A DNA stretch of 39,086 nt from Gammaproteobacteria bacterium. GTDB lineage: Bacteria; Pseudomonadota; Gammaproteobacteria; Xanthomonadales; Wenzhouxiangellaceae. Numbering within the stretch: the stretch's first letter is position 1; every line of letters starts with the position of its first letter. Below, in pieces: positions 17,529 to 25,070 of this stretch. The stretch covers positions 1 through 39,086 of the forward strand of contig PWYW01000010.1 in NCBI GenBank assembly GCA_003567685.1, written 5' to 3'. The position numbers and the translations under genes were made by a program. The notes under the pieces are model-generated. The model ran no database searches. It saw nothing but the letters and a program-made list of their open reading frames with translations, and had not been told where the DNA came from.

Positions 17529-19520
17529 TTAACGCCGGCCGCGTGTTCGCAATGCCTGAGGCGTATATGCGCTCGGGCTCAACGCGACATTGAATGTGTT
17601 GACCGGGTCCTGGTTGTCCAGGCCGTTGACCACGTAGCGTCCGGACTGCAAGTCCATGTGCACTTCGATCGTAGACCAGTAGGTCGGCACGTCGTAGTAA
17701 TTGATGGAGTGCGCCTCGGAGGCGCGCCACAATTCACCGCGCGCATCGTAATGGTCAATCAATGCAATCTGATAGGAGTCCTCGTCAAAGTAGAAGGTGC
17801 GTCGCGGATTGATATGACGAAACTCGGGCCGCAAGCGAGCATCGACCACCCACACGCGATGTAGCTCATACCTCATCAGGTCGGGGTTCAAATGACCTGG
17901 CTGGATGATGTCATCAGGGGTGACACTTCCGCTATGCACCTGATAGGAATTGTAGGGGATGTACATTTCCTGCTTGCCGACCAGTTCCCAGGTGAAGCGG
18001 TCCATCGCCCCATTGAACATGTCGGTCATGTCGTTGGTGCGCAAACCGTCCGAAGCCGTCCCCGGATTGTCGTAGGCGACATTCGGAGCCCGGCGCACGC
18101 GGCGCTGACCGGGGTTGTAGATCCAGGCTTGTCTTGGCTGCTCAAGCTGGTTCAGTGACTCATGGACCAACAAGATGTTGCCGGCCAGCCTTGCCGGCGA
18201 CTCAACCTCCTGGAAGAAATACAGCAGGATATTGTTGGTGTCCTCGATGGTATTGCCTTCGATGTAGTAGAGGCCGAGCAACTCTTCACGCAGACGAATC
18301 AACTGGTAAGAGCCCCTGGCCGTCGGAACAGCCTGGTTGCTGTAGCGCGTGCCGCCCCTGCCCTTGTACTTGAGCTTGTGGTTCCACATGACTTCATAGG
18401 CATCCTGTGGCAAAACAAACGGAAAGCCCTCGGCAACGTCCGCCACACCTTCCCCGTCGGCCACCAGGCGGCCAGTCGAGGCATTGCGAATGCTCATGTC
18501 ATAAATGCGTTCCGGGAACGACACTGACCGCCGTGTCGGGTAGACCTTCATGCGATAGGTGTCCGGATAGCGCTCGAACGTGGCAATTTGGCCAGCGGAG
18601 AGCCGATCGGCGTATTCCCGAAAGTTTTCACCAGTGATGACGTACAGCGGATCGTCATCCGCAAACGGGTCCGGATGTCGATCACCGGGCGAAAATCCGG
18701 CCGGCCAATCGGCTTCAGTCAGACCGCCGGTCCACTCTGGAATACGACCATCTTCACTGCCCGCGCGCACCGAACCCATGGGCGTCAGATCTTGGCCGAG
18801 ACGGGCAATGTTTTCAGGCGTTCGCGGTATGACACCGGAAACCTCGGAGGCCGAAGCTACCGCGGGCGCGGCGGCCTCCTCGTCCGATGCGGCGTCAGCG
18901 GCTTCAGCGGCGGCCAGTGCCTCGGCCTCAGCCTGTTCAGCGGCGGCTTCCGCCTCAGCTTGCTGCTGGGCCAACAGCGCCTCCGCCTCTGCCCGCTCTG
19001 CGGCTGCTGCCTCCTCGGCTTGCTGCTGAGCCAGCAGAGCCTCTGCTTCTGCCCGGGCAGCCGCCTCTTGCTCGGCAATCTCCGCCTGCCGAGCACGCTC
19101 AGCCGCTTCAGCTTCCAAGGCTGCCAAGCGCTCTGCTTCGGCGGCTTCGGCTTCTCGCTGCGCCTCGGCTTCGGCCGCAGCCAACCGTTCGGCTTCTGCG
19201 GCCTCTGCAGCTTCGGCAGCCCTGGCTGCTTCCTGTTCTGCAGCCAGACGAGCTTCTTCTGATCGCTGTCTTTCCAGCTGCGCTTGTGCTTCTGCTTCTG
19301 CTTCTGCTTCGGCAGCTTGACGCTCTGCTTCTCGCGCGGCTTCGGCAGCCCGCTCTTCCCGGGCTGCCTCTTCTGCTTCGAACCGCTCTGCAAGAATTTC
19401 GCTGCGGTCCATTTCCTCGTCGGGTGCATCCGTCGCCGGCGGGGTGGCACACCCCGCCATCACCAGGCCCAGAAGGGCCACCGGAATCAACCGTCCACTT
19501 ACCAGGCACTTGGTTTTCAT
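17529..19520 (-). CDS. DUF1329 lipoprotein with TolA-like periplasmic helix (copy B)
   Basis: This 663-residue protein is a fusion of three parts. Residues 1-24 are a lipoprotein signal (GLVMAGC, lipid-bearing Cys24; Ala at the next position predicts outer-membrane sorting). Residues about 36-208 are an uninterrupted Ala/Glu/Arg/Gln-rich stretch that should form a long charged helix or coiled coil; fully extended it would reach roughly 25 nm, about the width of the periplasm. Residues about 228-663 are a full DUF1329 domain very similar to copy A, with GDRHPDPFADDD, WNHKLKYKGRGG, NILLYFFQEVESPARLAGN and the same RGRR end. The helix resembles TolA domain II in composition. The gene starts 13 bases after the DUF1302 stop, consistent with one transcript. 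A periplasm-spanning tether for a lipid-carrier domain is inference from this layout. Confidence 0.9.
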   Translation of the reverse strand: MKTKCLVSGRLIPVALLGLVMAGCATPPATDAPDEEMDRSEILAERFEAEEAAREERAAEAAREAERQAAEAEAEAEAQAQLERQRSEEARLAAEQEAARAAEAAEAAEAERLAAAEAEAQREAEAAEAERLAALEAEAAERARQAEIAEQEAAARAEAEALLAQQQAEEAAAAERAEAEALLAQQQAEAEAAAEQAEAEALAAAEAADAASDEEAAAPAVASASEVSGVIPRTPENIARLGQDLTPMGSVRAGSEDGRIPEWTGGLTEADWPAGFSPGDRHPDPFADDDPLYVITGENFREYADRLSAGQIATFERYPDTYRMKVYPTRRSVSFPERIYDMSIRNASTGRLVADGEGVADVAEGFPFVLPQDAYEVMWNHKLKYKGRGGTRYSNQAVPTARGSYQLIRLREELLGLYYIEGNTIEDTNNILLYFFQEVESPARLAGNILLVHESLNQLEQPRQAWIYNPGQRRVRRAPNVAYDNPGTASDGLRTNDMTDMFNGAMDRFTWELVGKQEMYIPYNSYQVHSGSVTPDDIIQPGHLNPDLMRYELHRVWVVDARLRPEFRHINPRRTFYFDEDSYQIALIDHYDARGELWRASEAHSINYYDVPTYWSTIEVHMDLQSGRYVVNGLDNQDPVNTFNVALSPSAYTPQALRTRGRR
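18897..19415 (-). repeat. Low-complexity Ala/Glu helix-coding tract
   Basis: This stretch encodes residues 36-208 of the DUF1329 lipoprotein. It is built from GCC/GCA and GAG/GAA codons with few Arg, Gln and Leu codons. Within it, residues 157-176 and 177-196 are near-identical 20-residue units (both open AEAEALLAQQQAE), coded at 18933-19052, and a third shortened unit follows. Such tracts expand and contract readily, so length variation among strains is expected. Confidence 0.9.
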
Positions 19521-19533
19521 GTCGACCCCCCGG

Positions 19534-21438
19534 TCAGAATGAGTAACTTACGGATGCGGATAGGAAATCGCGGTCCCGGAGGAGGTTGTTGGTGCCTCCC
19601 CCGAAGAACTTCGTGTAGGCGAGGCCAGTTCTCCACCGGGCCTGGTAGTCAAAATCGACACCTACCGTAGCCTGTTTGCGGCCCTGAACGAAGTTTCCAC
19701 CCGGTCCCGGAGAAACGCCATTGACATCATGGTTGAAAGCCAGACGCGGCGTCATGTTCCAGGACGATCCGCCAATCGCGTTGTAGGTTGGCGCAATCAC
19801 GATGCGGTAACCCCAACTGAAGGCAGTGGCAAATCCATCTTCGGTACGAACCGGGTTACGGCTGTTACCACCCTCCAGACGGTTTGGTCCACCACCCGTG
19901 TCGGTTCCCGGCCCTTCGAAGCGAAGCTCATCACGGCCCGGCAGGTTCCAGACGTGGGTGGCACCGAACTCACCGACCATGGCGATCTGGTCTGCGCCAA
20001 TCCAGTTGTTCGGGCCAACCAGGTTGGTGAGCGTTACCTGGGCCTGAGAAACCTTGCGGCGCTCATAGCCCGGGATGAATTCACCCGGCTGGAACTGACC
20101 CAGCTGACTGCGGAAGCGCTCGAACTCATTCGGCAGGACCGCGTTGAGCGGAGACAGGCCGGCAAACAGCAGTTCGACGTCATCAAGCTGCAGCGGCACG
20201 TTGTCGCGGTAGCTGATTTCACCGCCGATGGACCAACCACCCGCCGTGGTGTTGAAGCTGACACCGAACAGATTGATGTCTTCCGGGTATTCAACGATCA
20301 CGCGGCCGGTGGTGATGTCCGGGCTGGTCACTGCCTGACCCGACAACACCGGCAAGCGGCTGTGGTAACGGAGGTAATACAGACCGAATTCGGTGTCATT
20401 CAACCAGGGAGCAAAATAGCGGAAGGCAACACCATACTGACCGCCATCGCGAGCGTTGTTGTTGCGGGCGCGCGGAAACGCGGCGCTGCAACCCACGGCC
20501 ACCAGCTGCGGCGGCAGCGGAGCGCCCCCGGCAATGGTTGCGTCAGACGCGCCGAAGTTGCCGCCCAGGCACACCTCGTCGTACAGGTCGGGGTTGCGCA
20601 CCGGCTGCGGCACCAGGCCAAAGTTGAGCATGGCGTAGCGACCACCGGCGGTGGCAAAGTCGTTGGTGGCAAAGAAGGTGCCCACCGGCTCGGCTTCAAC
20701 GGCCTCCCATTCGAACATGACCACGGCTTCCATGGACGCGTTCTGGGTCAGGTCAATGCTACCCCACAGCATGTTCAGCGGCAGGAACGCATCACGCAGC
20801 TCGGAACCCGCCGTTCTCAGCGCGGTAATGTCGACCGGGTTGATGGTGTTGATGCCGCCAGCCAGGAAGGTGCTCTCACCCCAGCTGACCACCTGACGAC
20901 CCAGACGCAGGGACAAAACCCGCTCGCCCACGTCGAAGTCGCCATAGACGAAAGCATCCAGCAGACGACCACGCTCGCCGGCCCGATCCTTGGCGCCCTC
21001 GGACAAGAAGTCCTTGTCGTTCAGAGTGAAGTCGTAGAAATAGTTACCGCGGATGAACGCGCCATATCGACCATAGGTGATATCGGCCTCGGAAGTGATG
21101 CGGGCAACGTTGAAGATCGGATCCCAGCGGTCGAAGTTCAGGTTGCCGTCGTCCGAGTTGGCCGAGAAACGACCGCGCGCGGCAATCTGGTTCTCAAGAG
21201 GCTGGCCACCGAGGGTCGGATCAAAATGCGATTTGGCGATCAGATCATCGTCGCGTCGGCCGGTCCGCATACCTACCCCATAAGAGATCGTGGTACCGAT
21301 GTTGATGTTCAGGTCGCCGGAACTGATCTCCAGCGCTTGTGCATTATTCGCCGACAAGGCCATGCCGATGGCCGCGGCCAGCAGGCAGGGACGAATCACG
21401 CGGCCCTGGCGAAGTTTTTTCTTGATTTGCCGAGTCAT
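19534..21438 (-). CDS. DUF1302 family outer-membrane beta-barrel protein
   Basis: The 634-residue product has a basic start MTRQIKKKLRQGR, a signal peptide ending around NNAQALE, and a mature region rich in alternating aromatic strands that ends in SVSYSF, the C-terminal Phe signature used by the BAM complex. Family blocks are NLNFDRWDPIFNVARITSE near the N-terminus, RLGRQVVSWGESTFLAGGIN, NPVDITALRTAGSELRDAFLP, and FGLYYLRYHSRLPVLSG. DUF1302 proteins are predicted barrels often encoded next to DUF1329 proteins. The ATG at 21438 has a GGGAGA ribosome site and lies 12 bases after the lipase stop. A porin-like path for hydrophobic compounds, analogous to FadL beside VolA in Vibrio, is the favoured but unproven role. 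Confidence 0.9.
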   Translation of the reverse strand: MTRQIKKKLRQGRVIRPCLLAAAIGMALSANNAQALEISSGDLNINIGTTISYGVGMRTGRRDDDLIAKSHFDPTLGGQPLENQIAARGRFSANSDDGNLNFDRWDPIFNVARITSEADITYGRYGAFIRGNYFYDFTLNDKDFLSEGAKDRAGERGRLLDAFVYGDFDVGERVLSLRLGRQVVSWGESTFLAGGINTINPVDITALRTAGSELRDAFLPLNMLWGSIDLTQNASMEAVVMFEWEAVEAEPVGTFFATNDFATAGGRYAMLNFGLVPQPVRNPDLYDEVCLGGNFGASDATIAGGAPLPPQLVAVGCSAAFPRARNNNARDGGQYGVAFRYFAPWLNDTEFGLYYLRYHSRLPVLSGQAVTSPDITTGRVIVEYPEDINLFGVSFNTTAGGWSIGGEISYRDNVPLQLDDVELLFAGLSPLNAVLPNEFERFRSQLGQFQPGEFIPGYERRKVSQAQVTLTNLVGPNNWIGADQIAMVGEFGATHVWNLPGRDELRFEGPGTDTGGGPNRLEGGNSRNPVRTEDGFATAFSWGYRIVIAPTYNAIGGSSWNMTPRLAFNHDVNGVSPGPGGNFVQGRKQATVGVDFDYQARWRTGLAYTKFFGGGTNNLLRDRDFLSASVSYSF

Positions 21439-21450
21439 GTGAGTTCTCCC

Positions 21451-23598
21451 TTAGTCGTTCTGGATAAGGTCGGGGTTGCCAATCTGGACCGCGGCACCGC
21501 CGCTGGCCACCATGCTGGCTGCCTGACCTTGCATTTCGGCCGTTACGGCCGGTGAGGCCGCAGGGCTGAGCAGTGATCCATGATCACCCTGGAGCAGGCG
21601 AACCGCACCGCGGATGCCCATCGGGTCCTGGGTGGTGCCGGTAATGGCATCCAGACCCATGACCGCGATCAGCGGCTCGGTTCCGGCCAGCGGTGAGCCT
21701 TCGACCGCGTTCGGGACAACCGCGTCACCAGCCACCTGCTGCAGCAGCACGCTGTTGTTCAGCACGGTGGTCGCGCCCCAGTTGATCGGGTCAGCCGAGT
21801 CGAGCACGGTCTGGGCAATCAACAGGAACTGGAAGTAATCAGCAGAAAACGGCTCGACGCCGGCCGCCTGAAGGCCCGCGCGAATTTGCGGGCCGAAGGT
21901 TTCCGAGCCCGCCAGCAGGTTGGCAATGCCACCCCCCGGCACCGACAAGACGCCGTTGGACACGGTCGGCTCAACGGCCAGGAACGGCACGCCGCTCATG
22001 GCGCCGAGCGAGAGCCCGACGAAGTTGATATTGGAGGCATCCACGTCACCCAGGCCATCGCCGGTCAGGTCGATGGAGGGAATGTTCAGCGCCAGGGTCG
22101 ACAGGTCAGCCTGGGCCTGGCGCAGGTTGTCGCGGGAGGTCAGCAGGCTCTGCAGGTTGATGAAATAAGCACCTGAAGGATCGATATTGCCATCCGGCCC
22201 GGGCGCACCGGTTGCGTTGTCCTGAAGATCCAGATCGAAAGTACGCTCGCCGGCAATGGGCGCAAACGGCGTGTTTTCGACATACAGCGGGCTTGTCGGG
22301 TCGGTGATGCCATGAAGCGGCAAGTCAATGGCGATGGTGGCAAAGCCGATCGAAGCCATGGTGTCAGCCAGCGCCAGCATCTGCGAGCGGTCGCCGGTAA
22401 TGCCGTGCTGGAAAATAACCACTGGCCAGCCGGAGGCCGGACGGGTCTGGCCGGAACCGGCGTTGGGAACGGTCATCAGGACAGGAATGTTCGGCCGGCC
22501 CGTTTCAACCGGAATCGGGTTGGCGACAGTGATGTTGGTCGAATTCGGGTTCAGGCCAAACTGATCAAACGGCGGAACATAGGCACCCGGTGCCGCGCGC
22601 CAGAACTGGGTCAGCGGTGCGGTCGGGTTGGCGGCTGACGGAATACCGCCGAAGTAAGGCGTTTCCATGATGCCGATGTAGAGATCCGCGATACCCGGAG
22701 TACCCGGGATCACATCCGAGGTGGTCAGGCAGCCCTCTTGCGGGATGCAGGCCTGAGCCATCTGGATGGAGGTAGGCGCGGCCTGCGAACGGATCACGTT
22801 CAGAACCGGCGACACCGACTGAGTAGTGGCGGTAAACGACAACACGATGTCGTCGCGCGCGATGCCGGCCGAGGCTGCGGCAGCTTCCTGCGCATTGACC
22901 AGCTGGCGCAGCGGCTCCAGCGCCTGTGCACTGGCGTCATCCAGCAGCGGCTCGGTGCTGATGCCGTCCGAGGTGGCCAGCGGCTGGGTGCGCTTGGTCA
23001 GGAAATAGGTCTGGGAAGGCGTCGCCGGGTTACCGTCGGTATCGGTGATGCCGTTGGTCACGACGGCCATGTAGCCGGTCATTTCGTTCAGCGGACGCAG
23101 CGGGATAACCGCGACCGTCTGGCCGCTGGCATCGGTCGGCGCCACGGTTGCAAAGAAATCCTGTCCCGGTACCAATTCGCGGTTGATGCCGGTGACGGCA
23201 ATCGTGCCTTGCTGGAACTGCACTTCGAACAACCGAACCGAACTGCCCGGCACCACCGTCGACGGGTTGATGCGGCGCGAGAAGGTGAAGCTCCAGGGGG
23301 CGACCGTGCTGAAGCCATCCAGCGTGGCCAGCGCAGCGGCCGGATCGCTGAAGTCGCTCGGGTCGTCGACCGGCGGGTTCAGCGTCAGGTCCGTCGTGCC
23401 GAGCAGCAAGAGATTGTTCGGAAACGGCAGCACGCCGGCAGCCGGATCGAAATTGGCGGTCATGACGGCGGTGATTGGGTCACCACCAGGGTTGGTGGCA
23501 GGCTCTGCAGGCGTGGCGCGATCCACACTCGATCCACCACCACAGCCAACCAGCCATAGCAGCGAAAGTACCAGAGCCAGGGACAGGCGTACTCTCAT
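21451..23598 (-). CDS. VolA/Pla-1/cef-like surface lipase lipoprotein
   Basis: The start MRVRLSLALV is supported by a GGGGAG ribosome site; the longer reading to 23724 crosses the promoter. The 715-residue protein has a lipobox LVGC with Cys19 followed by Gly, predicting the outer membrane. The N-terminal region matches the bacterial virulence-factor lipase family (FDPAAGVLPFPNNLLL, TLNPPVDDPSDFSDPAAAL). The C-terminal alpha/beta hydrolase has the oxyanion block VIFQHGITGDRSQ near 395, nucleophile elbow VGLSLGAMSG with Ser530, probable Asp625 in GDAVVPN, and His673 in QGDHGSLLSP, so the triad appears intact. Relatives such as VolA act on lysophospholipids at the cell surface. It is first in the operon, directly behind the predicted promoter, and should release fatty acids or cleave lipid esters. 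Exact substrate is unknown. Confidence 0.9.
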   Translation of the reverse strand: MRVRLSLALVLSLLWLVGCGGGSSVDRATPAEPATNPGGDPITAVMTANFDPAAGVLPFPNNLLLLGTTDLTLNPPVDDPSDFSDPAAALATLDGFSTVAPWSFTFSRRINPSTVVPGSSVRLFEVQFQQGTIAVTGINRELVPGQDFFATVAPTDASGQTVAVIPLRPLNEMTGYMAVVTNGITDTDGNPATPSQTYFLTKRTQPLATSDGISTEPLLDDASAQALEPLRQLVNAQEAAAASAGIARDDIVLSFTATTQSVSPVLNVIRSQAAPTSIQMAQACIPQEGCLTTSDVIPGTPGIADLYIGIMETPYFGGIPSAANPTAPLTQFWRAAPGAYVPPFDQFGLNPNSTNITVANPIPVETGRPNIPVLMTVPNAGSGQTRPASGWPVVIFQHGITGDRSQMLALADTMASIGFATIAIDLPLHGITDPTSPLYVENTPFAPIAGERTFDLDLQDNATGAPGPDGNIDPSGAYFINLQSLLTSRDNLRQAQADLSTLALNIPSIDLTGDGLGDVDASNINFVGLSLGAMSGVPFLAVEPTVSNGVLSVPGGGIANLLAGSETFGPQIRAGLQAAGVEPFSADYFQFLLIAQTVLDSADPINWGATTVLNNSVLLQQVAGDAVVPNAVEGSPLAGTEPLIAVMGLDAITGTTQDPMGIRGAVRLLQGDHGSLLSPAASPAVTAEMQGQAASMVASGGAAVQIGNPDLIQND

Positions 23599-23612
23599 TT
23601 GTGTTCTCCCCG

Positions 23613-23626
23613 AAGCATTTATGCTT
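23613..23626 (-). promoter_or_regulatory. Small dyad next to the lipase ribosome site
   Basis: AAGCAT-TT-ATGCTT is a perfect 6-bp inverted repeat located 2 bases before the GGGGAG ribosome site of the lipase mRNA. It could be a minor 5'UTR stem or an operator half; with only six pairs, chance is not excluded. Confidence 0.35.
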
Positions 23627-23644
23627 TTTCGTTTGGATACCGGT

Positions 23645-23666
23645 GAGTATGGAACTGGCCATACTC
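23645..23666 (-). promoter_or_regulatory. Candidate operator dyad in the lipase 5'UTR
   Basis: GAGTATGG-N6-CCATACTC is a perfect 8-bp inverted repeat. It lies just downstream of the predicted transcription start (about 23672), at roughly +6 to +27, a common position for a repressor operator; it could also fold as an RNA stem. No regulator gene is adjacent. The sequence is seen; the regulatory function is inference. Confidence 0.5.
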
Positions 23667-23678
23667 GTCTGTGCCCGT

Positions 23679-23708
23679 ATGATATGAACATCTTTTTAAT
23701 TTTTGCAA
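23679..23708 (-). promoter_or_regulatory. Predicted sigma70 promoter of the lipase-RND operon
   Basis: On the minus strand TTGCAA (23703-23708) and TATCAT (23679-23684) are separated by 18 bases in an AT-rich patch that stands out from the GC-rich surroundings. The start would be near 23672, giving a 5'UTR of about 74 bases to the lipase ATG. Match to consensus is good but not perfect. Confidence 0.55.
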
Positions 23709-23795
23709 GCACCGTCCACGACAAGACGGCGCGGAAGTGATCGCCTCTCGCGGACGCGCTGCCCGCCGTGCCACTGACGTCAGGAAACCTGCCAC

Positions 23796-25070
23796 ATGAA
23801 GCCGAACAAACACCCCCTGCTGGCCACCATTGGCCCTGGCCTGCTGATGGCCGGCGCCGCCGTTGGCGTTTCCCACCTGGTGCAATCGACGCGGGCTGGC
23901 GGGGAATACGGCATCGGCCTGCTGGCGATGGTACTGCTTGCCTGCATCCTCAAATATCCCTTTCTGGAGTTCGGGCCTCGCTACGCCGCCGCCACCGGCG
24001 AAAGCCTGATTCGCGGCTACAAGCGGCTGGGTGACTGGGCGCTGGGTCTGTTCACGCTGATCACCCTGGGCACGATGTTCATCATCCAGGCCAGCGTGAC
24101 GCTGGTGACGGCCGGGCTGGTTGGCCTGGTGTTCGGGCTGGACATGACCATGACACAGCTATCCTTCCTGGTACTGGTCGGCTGTATCGCGGTACTCGCC
24201 ATTGGCCGCTTCGGCGGGCTGGACCTGGCCATGAAGCTGATCATGGGCGCCCTGGCCATCTCGACCCTGGCCGCCGTTGCCCTGGCCTTCGGCGCGCGAC
24301 CCGACTGGAGCGGGCTCAGTCCGCTGGCCGGCTGGGACCAGGTCTGGACCGCCGCCGGTTTTGCCTTTGTGCTTGCCCTGCTTGGCTGGATGCCCATCCC
24401 CTTGGACGTCGCGGCATGGCACTCGCTGTACACCCTTGAGAAGGCCAGACAGACAGGTCATTCGCCCAGCGTGAACCACGCACTGATCGACTTCCGAATC
24501 GGCTATATCGGTGCCACCGTTCTCGCCGGGCTGTTCGTTCTGCTCGGCGCACTGGTCATGTACGGCAGCGGCCAGACTTTCCCGGAGGGCGCGGTGGCGT
24601 TCTCAGGCGCACTGGTCGAGCTTTACGCCGCCAGTCTCGGCGAGTGGTCGCGTCCGCTGATTGCCGTGGCCGCGTTGACGGCGATGTTTTCCACCACCCT
24701 GGCAGTGACCGATGCCTACCCCCGAGTGGTTCGAGCGCTGATCGAGATCAGCGGGGGGGGCGAAGAGCATGAGCAGCTACCCAACCTGCATCGCGGTCGC
24801 TACGTCACCGCCCTGTTGCTGCTGGTGATCGGCGCCATGATCATCATTCACTATTTTGGCCAGCGCTTTACGCTGCTGATCGACTTCGCCACCACCGTCT
24901 CGTTCCTGGCGGCTCCGCTGTTGGCCTGGCTGAATATTCGGGTGCTGACGAGCGCCCACGTGCCGCCTGAACACCGACCTGGGCCGAAGCTGCTGGCACT
25001 CGCCTGGGCCGGTTTCGCCTTCCTTTTGCTGTTCAGTCTGATCTGGGCGGGCTGGCGTATTCTGGGTTGA
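23796..25070 (+). CDS. Nramp-related transporter with non-canonical metal site
   Basis: The 424-residue polytopic protein has the Nramp (SLC11, LeuT-fold) layout of about eleven helices. It begins at MKPNKHPLLATIGPGLLMAG. In TM1, the segment GPGLLMAGAAV-GVSH aligns without gaps to the canonical GP-x9-DPGN, so the metal-binding Asp and Asn are replaced by Gly24 and His27. In TM6 the canonical MPH is MPI (199-201), followed by PLDVAAWHSLYTLEKA. The conserved TM10-like region (LIDFATTVSFLAAPLLAWLN) is present. It is transcribed divergently from the lipase operon and its last 38 bases overlap the 3' end of the glycosyltransferase gene on the other strand. Nramp-fold membership is confident; transport of a classical transition metal such as Mn(II) is doubtful given the missing ligands. 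Confidence 0.86.
   Translation: MKPNKHPLLATIGPGLLMAGAAVGVSHLVQSTRAGGEYGIGLLAMVLLACILKYPFLEFGPRYAAATGESLIRGYKRLGDWALGLFTLITLGTMFIIQASVTLVTAGLVGLVFGLDMTMTQLSFLVLVGCIAVLAIGRFGGLDLAMKLIMGALAISTLAAVALAFGARPDWSGLSPLAGWDQVWTAAGFAFVLALLGWMPIPLDVAAWHSLYTLEKARQTGHSPSVNHALIDFRIGYIGATVLAGLFVLLGALVMYGSGQTFPEGAVAFSGALVELYAASLGEWSRPLIAVAALTAMFSTTLAVTDAYPRVVRALIEISGGGEEHEQLPNLHRGRYVTALLLLVIGAMIIIHYFGQRFTLLIDFATTVSFLAAPLLAWLNIRVLTSAHVPPEHRPGPKLLALAWAGFAFLLLFSLIWAGWRILG

Noticed and set aside
18897-19415. Possible CRISPR-like or satellite repeat because of the repetitive sequence
   Set aside because: The repeats are coding, in frame, and encode an Ala/Glu helix; there are no spacers.
19729-21555. 608-residue plus-strand open frame
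   Set aside because: It is exactly antisense to the DUF1302 gene, has no recognisable domain, and arises from GC-rich codon use.
23599-23724. 42-residue N-terminal extension of the lipase
   Set aside because: It would read through the promoter, the dyads and the ribosome site, and would place 42 residues ahead of a clear lipoprotein signal peptide.
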